Shown piece by piece: positions 23,101-33,200 of a stretch of DNA of 64,000 nt (the stretch's first letter is position 1; each line of letters starts with the position of its first letter). The notes under the pieces were generated by a model. The model worked only from the letters and a program-made list of their open reading frames with translations, did no database searches and was not told the origin of the DNA. The position numbers and the translations under genes are program-made. Source of the DNA: Bedellia somnulentella (lineage: Eukaryota; Arthropoda; Insecta; Lepidoptera; Bedelliidae); contig OY755191.1 in assembly GCA_963576735.1 (NCBI GenBank), positions 11,871,608-11,935,607 on the forward strand. The letters are read 5' to 3'.

Positions 23101-24650
23101 ACCAACCAACCTTTATTTAACCATCTTTTCCCCACTCAATTTTCCAAAAGTGTCTGAGGAGTTTCTTCTTCCTTAGCTCTGGCTACCCCTTCTAGGGATT
23201 TATATCCGTGAGTATATGTATGTATGTATGTAAAGAAAAAACTTAGGGAAACCATTTTAGGGAGTAGAGACAAACTGTACAAAACGGCGAATAATAGTCT
23301 TTTAAAAAGCGTCAATATCCTTAGTCGCCACTTACTTAACCCGCAAGAAAAGATGATGCGAGATGAATGCTATTCTCAGCCGACACTATTCAGATACATC
23401 AAAACAAGATACTTCAAGTATAAGGATTTTGTAGCAATAATAATAGCTATGTCCCACAGATATGACTTTATGTGTCCTCCTTACTAAAGGGCTGTAGCCT
23501 CTCCCTCATTATATACTCACGGCTACATACATACATACATATACTCACGGCTATATATCCCTTGAAGGGGTAGCCAGAGCTAGGGAATTAAAACTTCCTC
23601 AGCCACTTTTGGAAGTTGTGTGGGGAAAAGATGGCTCTAAAACCAAAAAGCGGTCACATAAGAAATTCCTCAAGCGATTTTAGAATTCGAGTGGGGAGAA
23701 TATTGTTAAGTAAAGGATAATTAATTCCAAAACGCTCAGTTGCCTCGTACGACATGCCTACAGGAAGAAATAGGTTAGTGTTATATATGTGTGTGTATAA
23801 GTGTATTGTGTACACAGAGTAGTCACATATTTATTTAAAACCACCATTTATTTATCTAGCTTAAAAGTTATCTAGATAAAATAGAATTCAATCATATGAC
23901 ATATCCTTACCAACAATCTTTTCAAGGTGGCAGGTGAAGGTAGATCCGAGGGTCTGGTGGCCGCAGGAAATGCTGTTTCCGGCAATCGTTTGTTAGCGGC
24001 AGCACAGCCTTCCACCCATAACGGTGATACTAAACGACAGGCTAGCGCGCGAGCCTTCGCACGGGTTTTGCGGCAACCACCTGTGAAAATTTGAGGGGTG
24101 ATGATATAAACAGTGATTGATGGTTAGGGGTAGAGCCCAATACAGGAGAAGGGTCCAACACTTAACAAGGGCGTTTTCTTTGGCGTCTTATTCGCTGAAT
24201 TAACAGGGTTATTTTTGAGGGGCAATTATTGTAAGAAATCCAACATGACATATAAAACGAATTAGAGTTTTGGAGCCCAACAATCCTTTATTTTACAATC
24301 TTTTCCCCAATTAAAATCCAAAAGAGATGAGTAGACGCTGAAGAAATTCCAATTCCAAAGCTACCTTTTTTTGGGATATATAGCAGCGAGAATATGTATG
24401 GTATGTACCTATAAATCCAGTAAAAGCACAAACCTGCCGCCCAAACAACATGTGTAACAAGAGGTCCCCAGCTCTGCACCACGGAGGCTCCCAAAGCAGT
24501 CAACGCTGCTCTCAAAGCCAAAGCCTTCGACCCAGGCCCCACCTCCACCAGAGCTACCACACTGCGGAGGACTTCAGCGGAATTGTCCGCTTCTTTAATG
24601 GCTGCCCATTCCGCTCGGAGTCTTAGACGTTCTTCAAGAGCTGAGCGACG
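10838..24650 (-). CDS. MCPH1: Microcephalin (MCPH1), three-BRCT protein
   Basis: Seven well-supported exons read on the minus strand: 24650-24434, 24080-23911, 22853-22730, 20780-20616, 14504-14362, 12726-12301 and 11131-10838. All have AG acceptors and GT donors and phases agree. With a tentative 10-codon first exon (26214-26185) the protein is about 522 residues. BRCT1 is at about residues 45-115 (VVALVEVGPGSKAL, then VSPLWVEGCAAA). BRCT2 is at about 284-410; its RTLNALEGAVRGCRVLAPLW and VNAGQWIHPIGYEI recall human MCPH1 BRCT2 closely. BRCT3 is at about 435-515 (LLTLCGAKLV, SSKWVFDSVMAG). The middle is basic and unordered-looking (KMTQKERRDLARAERMARKL). In animals MCPH1 acts at centrosomes and in chromosome condensation and DNA-damage signalling. 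It is shorter than the vertebrate protein, mainly in the linker. The reading frame shows no break, so the gene is probably functional. Confidence 0.9.
11808..11893 (-). mobile_element. RTE-type LINE 3' fragment
   Basis: Plus strand shows ACATACATATACTCACGCCA and CTGCCTTTTTGAGCACACAC, the reverse of the RTE end at 43437-43632. It lies in the last MCPH1 intron. Confidence 0.6.
11915..11978 (+). mobile_element. CR1-like 3' end, short
   Basis: Ends AATAAAGAGATTTCTATTC with an ATTCT tandem tail, the same type of end as the CR1 element at 31163. Only the terminal tens of bases are present. Confidence 0.4.
12301..12726 (-). CDS. MCPH1: MCPH1 exon 7 (BRCT2)
   Basis: 142 codons in phase 0 between ..TTTCAG and GTAATT. 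It starts VLSGMSNAERRTIFEAIKKL and contains the second BRCT: KTTHIILGS, an Asn/Gly-rich insert (about residues 330-365), then NALEGAVRGCRVLAPLWVID. Confidence 0.92.
12832..12985 (+). repeat. SINE-A copy, 5'-truncated
   Basis: Centre and tail only (GGGCGATGCGGTTGGAAACC to GGATTTATGGCTGTGAG). Confidence 0.7.
13137..13372 (-). repeat. SINE-A copy 1 of a four-copy array
   Basis: Tail TACATATACTCACGGCTATA to head GTAGTGCTATTCTAACAGC. It is the first of four same-orientation copies between MCPH1 exons 6 and 7. Confidence 0.8.
13487..13690 (-). repeat. SINE-A copy 2 of the array, head missing
   Basis: Tail CATACATACATATAATCACG to CCGTAAGTCGCCGCTGAAG. The head is lost. A short Helitron-like end (CCCGTGCAAAACTGGGGCGG) lies between this copy and the next. 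Confidence 0.75.
13790..14053 (-). repeat. SINE-A copy 3 of the array
   Basis: Nearly complete. Contains TCTCAGAGCCAGAAACTAAG, a small duplication in the centre not seen in other copies. Confidence 0.78.
14086..14332 (-). repeat. SINE-A copy 4 of the array
   Basis: Complete: CATACATACATATGCTCACG to TTCTAAGCCGACACTACACA. It ends only about 30 bp before the splice donor of MCPH1 exon 6. Confidence 0.82.
14362..14504 (-). CDS. MCPH1: MCPH1 exon 6 (basic linker)
   Basis: 143 nt, entering in phase 1 and leaving in phase 0. Reads ENRPMKPPSKMTQKERRDLA, then RAERMARKLANGNISKPA, a charged, probably helical linker. Acceptor TTTTCAG, donor GTAAGT. Confidence 0.85.
14614..14773. mobile_element. tRNA-derived fold-back retroposon
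   Basis: A 9-bp acceptor-like stem (CCGACACAG at 14692-14700, CTGTGTCGG at 14731-14739) encloses an intact T-arm (GCGGGTTCGATTCCCGC). The D-arm and the 5' half of the anticodon arm are missing. Outside the stem an inverted repeat of about 40 bp continues. The whole is flanked by the 12-bp repeat TGCAAATTATTT (14602-14613, 14774-14785), a retroposition-type duplication. The flank sequence matches that of the tRNA-like gene at 53040. Confidence 0.7.
14901..15272. mobile_element. TIR element with repeated ACAATTGT motif
   Basis: Ends GGCTCCAATTTCACCAACG and, reversed, GGCTCCAATTTCACCACG. The 372-bp interior has at least four exact ACAATTGT palindromes plus near matches. No transposase. Non-autonomous DNA transposon inserted into a SINE-B copy. 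Confidence 0.65.
15273..15412 (-). repeat. SINE-B copy, degraded
   Basis: AGGTGTTCACAGCACCCACG through CACATGACTACAAGTACAAC. Weak but collinear with the family. Confidence 0.6.
15607..15865 (+). mobile_element. Penelope-like element, 5'-truncated second copy
   Basis: Matches the 3' end of the element at 36407-38007, from TCCAAACTTCAATAGAGATG to CACGCGATTAAAATATCCG. It lacks about 30 bp after CTCTTTTTGTAC. It holds only the last codons of the GIY-YIG protein. Confidence 0.85.
15870..17765. other. MCPH1 intron 5 interval, nothing recognised
   Basis: AT-rich sequence inside the 6.1-kb MCPH1 intron 5. Two overlapping short frames at 15881-16147 look weakly like a LINE C-terminus (LPSSISLYNKAI) but are not convincing. 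No RNA gene or conserved exon is seen. Confidence 0.4.
17770..18060 (-). repeat. SINE-C copy (tRNA-derived)
   Basis: On the minus strand GAAGTGGTGTAACGCGTTAA (A-box region) and GAGTTCGATCCTCAACC (B-box) are tRNA-like. The unit recurs in the same orientation at 18395-18660 with clear divergence. Confidence 0.55.
18163..18206 (+). repeat. SINE-A tail fragment
   Basis: CCTTTTAGGGATTTATAGCC plus GTGAGTATGTATG. Confidence 0.5.
18395..18660 (-). repeat. SINE-C second copy
   Basis: Collinear with 17770-18060 (CACAAAACAGAATTATGCGC, then GAGTTCAAATCTTC on the minus strand as B-box). The pair lies about 620 bp apart in direct orientation. Confidence 0.55.
19250..19706 (+). mobile_element. Possible non-LTR 3' UTR ending in poly-T
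   Basis: AT-rich UTR-like sequence with CACAGGCTTAGCCTTTTTAG ends at CACAATAAACGTTTA and a T run of about 25. The compact stem around AGGCTTAGCCT resembles Jockey-type 3' ends. Inference only. Confidence 0.3.
19710..19761 (+). mobile_element. Penelope-like 3' end fragment
   Basis: TGTTTCAATTATAATGTGCA through CTTAGAAAATACT repeats the last bases of the Penelope element at 36407-38007. It sits directly after the poly-T run. Confidence 0.6.
20616..20780 (-). CDS. MCPH1: MCPH1 exon 5 (linker)
   Basis: 165 nt with split codons at both ends. Reads DTSTSSTEPLPSARHVTVPP, then a basic TKKSRRKLFT and acidic KEGADETLLSEEE. Low-complexity linker between BRCT1 and BRCT2. Acceptor ATTTCAG, donor GTACAA. 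Confidence 0.82.
20816..21005 (-). pseudogene. LINE endonuclease-RT C-terminal fragment
   Basis: The minus strand encodes KRKRGRPRKRWSDELGLW, the basic C-terminal RGRPxxRW motif of RTE/Jockey-type LINE proteins. A stop and a short TAATAAT tail follow. 5'-truncated copy inside MCPH1 intron 4. Confidence 0.6.
21271..21372 (+). repeat. SINE-A 3' half
   Basis: CCAAAAGTGGCTGGGGAATT to GTGAGTATATGTATG with (TATG)n. A weaker remnant of the family follows at about 21480-21590. Confidence 0.72.
21628..21872 (+). repeat. SINE-A copy, near full length
   Basis: GCCATGTAGTGTCGGCTTAG to GCCGTGAGTATATGTATG. Confidence 0.82.
22730..22853 (-). CDS. MCPH1: MCPH1 exon 4 (linker)
   Basis: 124 nt, phase 0 in, phase 1 out. 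Reads KAHERENATLALSEELRKDP, then SSEHENDTSLDTSK. Acceptor TTTCCAG, donor GTAAGC. Confidence 0.85.
22981..23232 (+). repeat. SINE-A copy, near full length
   Basis: TGTGTAGTTTCGGCTTAGAA to CCGTGAGTATATGTATGTA. Confidence 0.8.
23527..23790 (-). repeat. SINE-A copy, degraded head
   Basis: Tail CATACATACATATACTCACG and ATCCCTTGAAGGGGTAGCC are clear. The head (CAGTTGCCTCGTACGACATG) is weak. Another weak minus fragment lies at about 23290-23395. Confidence 0.6.
23911..24080 (-). CDS. MCPH1: MCPH1 exon 3 (end of BRCT1)
   Basis: 170 nt joining phase 1 to phase 0. Contains KTRAKARALACRLVSPLW and VEGCAAANKRLPETAFPAA, the C-terminal half of BRCT1 with its core Trp. Acceptor TTTCACAG, donor GTAAGG. Confidence 0.9.
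24434..24650 (-). CDS. MCPH1: MCPH1 exon 2 (start of BRCT1)
   Basis: 217 nt from phase 0. A basic RRSALEERLRLRAEW lead is followed by SVVALVEVGPGSKALALR and VQSWGPLVTHVVWAA, the first half of BRCT1. Acceptor TTTTTCCAG, donor GTTTGT. The exon has no Met at its start, so another coding exon must lie upstream. Confidence 0.9.
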
Positions 24651-24714
24651 CTGGAAAAATAAAAGTATTATTAAGTTATTTCGCCTATATATTTTTATTA
24701 TTTATTATGATTTA

Positions 24715-24952
24715 ATAGCTGTCGGCTTAGAATAGCACTACCCTATTTCTACCCATGGGTAATCATAAAAGGCGACTAAGGGTATAGGGCTTCTTAAGTG
24801 GTTTTTGGGCGATGTGGTCCAATGACCCATGTCCAATAATTATTTAATATTACCATCTTTTCCTTACTCACCTTCAAAAAGTGGCTAAGGATTTTTTTAT
24901 TCCAAAGCCCTGGCTACCCCTTTTAGGGATTTATAGCCGTGAGTATATGTAT
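24715..24952 (+). repeat. SINE-A copy
   Basis: AGCTGTCGGCTTAGAATAGC to GCCGTGAGTATATGTAT. A weaker fragment of the family lies at about 24258-24400. Confidence 0.78.
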
Positions 24953-25204
24953 CGCCTATGAAACTAATAGTTATAGATTGGTGAAGCACCACTGCCTTTC
25001 ATGCTGAGCGGGAAGAGTTCTGAGTCGGGGTTTAACCAATGTGTCTGATTTAAACAATAAGTATAAAGAAGACGTGGGAACAGCAAAGATATACTGGCCA
25101 GTACACCCTCTTGTGTACCAACTTACATTGCACAGTAATTATTATAGTTTGAAGTTGAGTCTCTCTTTATTATTAGATACAAGAGTCTTTTAGGAGGATC
25201 AGGA

Positions 25205-25312
25205 GGCCTAGCACAAGCACTATTTTATTGTCACTATATCGGTTAGAATGAGATGACAGATACAATACTAAGTAAGTGTGTAAGTTTTATACCATGCAAT
25301 ATCTAGTTAAAA
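25205..25312 (+). mobile_element. MITE-D copy, degraded
   Basis: CACAAGCACTATTTTATTG, ATCGGTTAGAATGAGATG and ATACTAAGTAAGTGTGTAAG follow the interior of the clean copy at 29119-29264. Terminal repeats have decayed. Confidence 0.5.
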
Positions 25313-25319
25313 GGTCACT

Positions 25320-26180
25320 TGTAATTGATATGCTGGAAGTAATGAATGCAAACAATTTGACACAGATCATGTATTAACTTTGGGCAACTGAAATTAGATA
25401 TATAGAAGCAAGCTTTGCAGTATAATAACTGCTTAAGCAGTGATAATAAAATCAAGCTTTCATTAAGCACTTATTTGTAAATAAGGGCTCATTTAGTTAG
25501 CTATTATTATGTTTCTATAATTAATTACAAATATTGCAAAGTCTAAAGGGCAATAGGATGACAAATGTTAAACCTATTCAATGGGTATAGTGGATCAGTC
25601 AGATCAACACAGATATATTTGGCAAGAAGAGGATCAAAGACCTCATTTATGGGCCCCTAGACATGACTGCTTTTGCCAATCAACAATATCCAAATCAAAA
25701 TATAGTACATAACATAGGTTTTACCAGTTTTAGCATCCTAAAAGTGGGAATTGGGATAAAGAGTAGCTTGAGTTCATCTGCTACCTGCTCTGTTTATTTA
25801 ACTTTTTATTTTTTGGGCATACATACAGATAAAACAGATGTGGTATTCAGAAAGCTCACTCTAACAACCCAGTTTAAACGCAGTGCTATAAGTGGGCTTT
25901 ACATATTAACTCATTATGGAACCATGATATAATCTCTATATTTATGGCAGCGTTATGTGATAGCCTGTTTATATAAAACAGTGATAGACCTGCTATCTCA
26001 TCTAGGTATACTGATTAGCTTAACATATGACCTTACTTTCTGTTTTGGTCCAGACTATAACCTGGTGAATAAGTAAGCAAAATAAGAAAATGATAGTATA
26101 TAGTTTACTTGCCATTTAAGTAAAGCCAGTTCATGCCTTATATTTATGTCTTGCATGCAAATTGTAAATAAAGTTCTACT
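25320..26180. other. MCPH1 intron 1 interval, nothing recognised
   Basis: AT-rich sequence. An 89-codon plus-strand frame with an ATG at 25663 shows no recognisable motif or compositional support. Confidence 0.35.
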
Positions 26181-26184
26181 ATAC

Positions 26185-26214
26185 CGATCCAGAGGCACCT
26201 TTGGTGCTATGCAT
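26185..26214 (-). CDS. MCPH1: Tentative MCPH1 first coding exon
   Basis: ATG at 26214 begins MHSTKGASGS and ends at GTATAG in phase 0, exactly the phase exon 2 needs. It lies between the BBS5 end and exon 2, where the start must be. The exon is short and the donor only fair, so another start in 24.7-26.9 kb is possible. Confidence 0.4.
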
Positions 26215-26582
26215 TGCAAGTTTTTGCCACAATTGTTGCAGTTAGAGTACCCGATTAACTCTACATTAACTGAATAATAGGAACTTCACTACAGCTCTAT
26301 TCTAAAATATACATAAATTTCAATTTTATTACTTTCCAATTCACAAAACAGTTTGAAATTGAAAATAAAAATAACAGAACAAAACAAACGAAACTTTTTA
26401 TTTTTATTTACGTGACGTTTTTTAAAGCTGGCTTAAAAGTTTCGCCAGTGTCTTTATTTCAAGATCTGCAAAATGTATGCGGAATGCTAGTTTTAGCGAA
26501 TCGTTTACTTTGAAAAAAAGAATTGCTATGAGTTATTTTTCTATCGAAACTTGAACTTCACCACATTATTTTCAGAATATAA

Positions 26583-26655
26583 GTAAGGATATTGCTTAGT
26601 CGCTTCTTACGAACACCCACGGGAATAAATGGGGTAGTGTTGTTCTACACAGCGA
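26583..26655 (-). repeat. SINE-A head fragment
   Basis: TTAGTCGCTTCTTACGAACA and GGGGTAGTGTTGTTCTACAC. It lies in the BBS5-MCPH1 intergenic space. Confidence 0.55.
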
Positions 26656-26994
26656 TGGTTTAAAGGTTTTTGAATAAAATCTATTTAAAAACCAGTTCGA
26701 GTCGGTTCACCCGTGAAGGGATTTTAGTAGCAAATACAGGTAAGCGAAGAGATGTATTAAAAGCAGCATGTCAAGTTTTTTAAAGATTTATTACAATTAA
26801 GATACAAATTTAACTTTGTTAATTTAATTGTATTTTCTTTGGAACACAAAGTTATATTTTAGTTTTTCAAAATATGCCTATATGTATGTACCTCTAAATT
26901 GCTGTATGTTTAAAAAATATTTTCTTGTTAAGATGCCAGCCGTTAAATCAGACTGAAGAGTAAGAAATAAAACAACGAGTTATGTCTCATAACA

Positions 26995-27004
26995 TTTATT
27001 TATT
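26995..27004 (-). terminator. BBS5: BBS5 polyadenylation signal
   Basis: On the minus strand AATAAATAAA gives two overlapping AATAAA hexamers about 46-55 bases after the BBS5 stop codon. No other hexamer is closer. Confidence 0.6.
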
Positions 27005-27049
27005 TAATACAAAATATATTCTTGATTTGTCATTAACTAGCATTTTGAT

Positions 27050-27265
27050 TTAAGAACTCTGTACTTCAAACAAACTCTTGAGAGTGAATCCTTCTTTTAG
27101 TGGTTCTATAGCTAAGCCCAAATACGGGCTGTACACCGGAGGCAATTCCTCAGTCGACTGGCGTTGAGCTAACTGAGACGCGAGGTACAAATTTGGACCC
27201 ATTTCTCCTCTCGGTTCACCAATTTCTTCGAGGTCCTGGAACTCATCTACTCGAGGCTTCACTTG
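27050..27265 (-). CDS. BBS5: BBS5 exon 7, C-terminus
   Basis: Residues 274-344. [20 protein letters not shown] leads to [19 protein letters not shown], the conserved BBS5 C-terminal motif, and TAA at 27052-27050. Confidence 0.95.
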   Translation of the reverse strand, partial: QVKPRVDEFQDLEEIGEPRGEMGPNLYLASQLAQRQSTEELPPVYSPYLGLAIEPLKEGFTLKSLFEVQSS

Positions 27266-30200
27266 CTGAAAGAAGAATGAGAACTTTGAATTAGAAATAA
27301 TGGAAGCAACCGTGATACCCGGTGGGTAGAAAACCTTTTATCATCCAGACGTTCAAATCCAGGGTTGGGCCTACACCTTTTTGTCTTTTCTTAAGTCATG
27401 CGACAGTGCATTCGTACAAAACTCTCCAGGCAAAACCTAGGTACTCAGAACACTAGGTGACAATTGGCACGTATCCCCTTCGGGGATATAAGGCGTGAAC
27501 GATTGAGTTGAATTTGAGAAATAAATGAAAATCTGAGATCGCCTGGGTCGCTCTGCGTAGCTTAGAGAGGTTAATTTGATAATTTTAGCGATGTCTGAAG
27601 AACATAATATATTGGAACTCGATACTTAAGTCATACTCAAGTCATTTATCATGGTTGTTAACGGTGAGGGAAAACATCGTGAGGAAACCCACATGGCTTA
27701 GTTGTACTTAGTCATGTGAGAGTGCAAAACGGCGATAGGCCTGCCCCCTATCACGTGAGTACACTGTCCAAGTGAAACACAGCACACCAACAAGCAAACA
27801 CAAGGTGACAACGTCACGTGACGTTCAGAAGCACTAATAGCTCTGCCAGCCCCTTCGGGGATATACGGCGTGTAGGTTTGTTTTAAGTCATGTCTGTGGT
27901 TAATACGTCGAAATACATCGTGAGAAAACCCACATGGCTAAGTCATGTGACAGTGCATTGCGATAGGTCTGCCCCTTATCTCGTGAATGCGTTAACCGTG
28001 GTGGAAGAAATCATGGGACTCTGAACACCATGTGATAAAAATTTCACGTGATGTTGAGATAATACTTAAACCTATCCTACCCCTTCTATGATATACGACA
28101 TAAACGTAAAGTTTAACATTGTATCAGTATTATTTCGAGACCCGACTTATCAACATTGTTATTAATAGTATGCTTTTAGTGCCAACACAGTTTAACTCAT
28201 CCTGAGTGGCATCGAAGATACCATCTTGGCATAGTTATTAATACTTCATTATGTTACATTGTCTCCACTTGATGCGACCAATTGTGATGTTATATTAGAA
28301 CTACTTCAGATGAATTGAGAGGAATTGGCCTATACGTCGTTTTTAAAAACGTACGTACCCTTTTTATGTTTTAAATTGATAAAAGACATCAATCATCAGA
28401 AATTGATGAAAAAAAAACATCTTGTCATTTGACCATATGTTTTTTATTTTAGCTTAGGCTAAGAAACTCACCATACTTTCTCAGTTTGATCTAGGCAGTG
28501 AAACTTTTTAATTATTAATTATTTTGAAAATTACAATATTTTAGATAAGCATTCCATAGGCAAAGTTGTTTAGTGTGATGTCTTTTATCAGTTTAAAATA
28601 TAAAGAGGGTATGTTTTAAAAACGAGGTCTAGGCCAATTACAGGAGGTGCTACTGCCCTTTAGTACAAAAAACTACGGTCCGTACGCCTGTTTTAGGTTT
28701 CGAAAGTTGCTGTTTATTGGTTGCGATTTATTTATTGATTTGGCATAAAAAAATGGGCAAGAGAATATTGATTAAGTATAAATAATGAGTATCTACTTTA
28801 AATAAATTAGACATACGATTACGAGTAAAATCCTTTTAATAAATTATATTATTACTGATGTAGTACATGTACAATGCGTTTCTAAATTTAACGACAAAGA
28901 CGGGATGTTGGTCCAATTGTATATAAAAATAGAAAACATTCAAAGCTTCGCTTTTTCCATTAAAACAAAATTTATTTTTAGTGAAGCAAACTTTTTGATT
29001 TTAATAAATACACATCCTGTATTATATTTATTACTGCTACGACTACATTTGTACATATTAGGTACTACTAGGCCGAATTCCTGGTTCAAGGTTATCGTCA
29101 TATAAATATCACTCATAGCAGAAGGGCAAGCACGAGCGCTATTTTATCGACTCGATAACGGTTAGAACGGGATGGCAGTATACGATACTAAGTAAGTGCG
29201 TAAGAGATGGGTGCTTTATCCCACGCGATAACTAGTTTAAACACCGCTCGTGCTTGCCCTTCTGGGATCAAATCTAAATCTTCAGCCCAGAAGCTAGTCT
29301 CCTGACAATCGAACTACGGAAGAATTAGGTTTACAATTTAGAACTAGTAGACATTTTCTCATGAAAGCACAAATACTTCATTCCACCAATTCAGTTCCAT
29401 TCCAAATATTGGTTTCTTCGTAATTGGTTGGTATATATGCGCGGTGGAAGGTCAGCTACTTTTACGGTAACGGCATCGCAGGTCTGGATCTTTGTGGGAA
29501 TCTTTGGGAGATCTATTTCTAGCAGTGGACAACGATTGACTGATTATGACGACGATGTGATAAAAAAACTCCTATTCTTCTAATTACTGTACTACAGAAG
29601 GTCACTACCTCGTTAGGTTTAAATTCTCTAAAAAAACGTTTTCTTTACTCGATAGAAAAACAAATACCTCATTCCCCCAATTCATCTCCACTCCAAAGAT
29701 CGGTTTCTCGGTATAAGCGCGGTGCAAGGTCAGCAACTCGTCCAGTAGAGGGCGCAGTCTGTCGGGCGGGTCCGCTCGGAATCCTAGCACGTAACCGCCT
29801 GAAGATTGACGAGATGAGACCACTAGGGCTTCGCCAAACTTTGAGTCTCTTACTGTTATCTGAAATTAGATGTTCAATCTTCAGAAACTAACGGCTATAA
29901 TTCCCAAAAGTGGTACCCAAGGCTTCGGAATTAGAAATTCCAATACCACTTTTAGTGTGGTTGAGTCACTTACTTATACTCAGCCCATTGTTTCCATTCC
30001 CAACATTATATATATGGGGTAGGCAAAGACTATCGATCGCCACTTTGTAAGAACCTGACAAATCACCTACCTCACATACATTATTCTTACTAAGCGTGCT
30101 CACATTCTCTATTTGCTCTATTATCTGGTGAATTTTGTTAGTAAATTCGTAGAAATTTTAATAGTTTTTTTGAACTGATAGAAAGATATATTTGGACTTA

Positions 30201-33200
30201 CATTCTCTATAGTGATATAAGGCATGGATACGTTAAAAGCCTCATTGATATCAGCAAACCACACTATTCTGATGTTAGTGATCAGCATAGTACCCAAGTT
30301 ACCACTATCGTTTGACAGGTTCCAAACGCTGTGCTCGTTTAGACATATCTGGAATAGTAATATGAACATTATGGTACATATTATTGATTGGAAATATAGT
30401 TGTATCTATCTATATAATCTATATCAAAACCCCTTGAAATCCCTTCTGGAGTTCCGCAAGGAAGTCATTTAGGACCACTACTTTTCATCCTTTTCATCAA
30501 CGACTTATCTAACTTTATTATTCATTCTTTGCAATGTGATCACTTATTATACGCCGATGATTTAAAAGTTTATCAATCGATTCAATCAATAACTGACTGT
30601 GAGAATCTTCAAAATGACCTTGTATCCCTGCATAACTGGTGTCAAAACAACTGCATGGTCTTAAATGTGAAAAAATGTTTTGTTATTAAATTTAATAAAG
30701 TTCAAGGCGAATGTGCAAATTACATTTATTCGATAGATGGATTCTCCCTCGAAGCAGTCAGCTCTATAAGGGACCTAGGTGTTATTTTCGATTAAGAATT
30801 AACATTTAGATCCCATTATGACTATCTAATCCGGTCTTGCAACAAAATTCTTGGCTTTATCAGTCGGGTGATAAAATGTATGAAGAACCCCCGATCTAGT
30901 ATATTTCTTTATAATAGTTTCATCAGATCAAAATTAGAATATTGTTCAGTTATTCGGAACCCATATTACAAAAATCATATCAAGTCAATAGAAAATATAC
31001 AAGCAAAATTCTTAAGAATGTTATCGTTTAGGTTTAATTTAAAATATAAATGTCGCAACTATGATCTACGATTAAGTTACTTCAACGTGAAGCGTTTAGA
31101 ACACCGTCGTAATAATATACTTCTTATCACTTTACATAAAATTATTCATGGTTCACTAAATAGAATAGAATAGAAGAATAGAATAACTCTTTATTGTCCA
31201 TCAAACACAAATTTACAAAAGAAATTATCATACAGTTTACAGTGAGGTACAATCGGCGGTCTTATCGCTAAAAGCGATCTCTTCCAGACAACCTTTGGAA
31301 GGTGAGATCGGTAAACTAGTTATCTAGGTAGATGCACAAAACAAGCTTACTTTAAAACTAACTTATTTAATAGAAATAATAACATAAATATTAATTACAC
31401 AAAATAATATAGGTACATATTACACACATATGAACACACATACATACATAACTACATACTTTTATATATACAAGTAATACAAATACCTAAATAAAATACA
31501 CAAATACGTTTTAGAAATATAATTAATACATATAATTTAAAAAGCAACAGTATTACAGCGCTTCAGTGAGATAGTGTTGTTTCACCAGATCCTTGAACAC
31601 ATTAAGGGATTTAGCCAGTCGCACCTCCACAGGAAGTGCGTTCCACAATTGCACAGCGTGTACAGAAAAAGAGGAGCCATAGAAATTGGTTGAATGAGAG
31701 GGAATGGTTAATTGAAGATTATGGTCTGAACGTAAATTAAGGTTATGGGAAGAAGATAGAAATTGAAAACGTTCTTTTAGATAGAAAGGGGTGGCAGGAT
31801 TGAACAAGATAGAGTAAAGAAGAGACAAAGTATGCGCATTTCGGCGGAGGCGAATAGGAAGCCACTTAAGTTTAGAACGATAAACAGACACGTGATCATA
31901 CTTACGCAATCCAAAAACAAACCTTATGCATAAGTTTTGGAGACGCTCTAATTTATTTAGCTGTTCTTCCGTTAAATCAAGATAACAGGTATCAGCGTAA
32001 TCCAAAATTGGAAGGAGTAGAGATTGAGCTAACGCAGTTTTGGTAGCAGTAGGTAGAAAATTACGCAGTCTCCTGAGGGAGCCTGCTGACGCGAACATCC
32101 TTCGGCTTACCGATTCTAATTGGGGTACCCAAGATAAATTGCAATCGATCATAATGCCTAAGTTCCTTACCACGGGGCTAAAAGAGATTGATTTTCCATC
32201 AAATAACACAGGTGGCAGTGATTTGTAATCAATCCTAGAAATCATTCGAGAACTACCGACTATTATTATTTGTGATTTATTTGGATTGACTGCTAGCCCA
32301 TATGCCTCACTCCAACGCAAAATGCGCTCCAGATCACCATTAATCAGGCCAATGGACATATTCAATTGATCAAGATTTGCTTGTGTGTAAATTTGAAGAT
32401 CATCTGCATAAAGGTGGTAGGAAGAAGTGAGTTGATGAGAAATACTATTAATAAATATAGCAAATAAGAGAGGAGACAACACACCACCCTGTGGAACACC
32501 GGCAATTAAATCACACCACGGAGAATAAGAATCTTCGATGCGAATGCGCTGCCGACGCCCCTGTAGATAACTACGAAACCAGTCAATCACCGTTGGAGAT
32601 ATGTTAATAGAACGAAGCAAAGCCAATAATATATCAAAGTCAACAGAATTAAATGCGCTACTAAAGTCAAGCAGTGATAGAACAGTCAGTAATCCCTTGT
32701 CCATCCCCAAACGTATGTCATCAGTAATTTTAACCAAAGCCGTAACGGTACTGTGGGAAGGGCGGAAACCAGATTGGAAAGGATTAAGTAGATCATTTTT
32801 AGTCAGGAAATCATTTAATTGTCTGTGTACAAGTCGTTCAAGGACTTTAGAAAGGAAAGGGAGGATAGATATAGGGCGATATTCAGAGAAGGATTTTGGA
32901 TTAACTTTTTTAGGAATCGGGGTGACTTGGGCTTCTTTCCATACCGTCGGAAATGATCCTGAGGTTATGGAGTTATTGAGGATATCAGTAATGGTGGGAA
33001 TTATTATGTCAAGTATAGGCAAAATCATTTTACGACTTATACTATCACCACCTGTTGCGTTTGATGTAATTGACATAATATTCTTCTTAACATCACAATC
33101 GGAGAATTGACAAATAGTAAAGGGAGGATAATCCGGAGTTGGAAGTGTAGAAAGAAATTGCAGAGTGTCAGCTTTTTTAATACCATCAAAGGTAGACGTT

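Noticed and set aside
25663..25932. 89-codon plus-strand frame with ATG
   Set aside because: No domain, no neighbour support, AT-rich intron. Kept only as an unannotated interval.
32040..33110. Plus-strand frames of 62 and 169 codons
   Set aside because: Antisense shadows of the CR1 ORF2.
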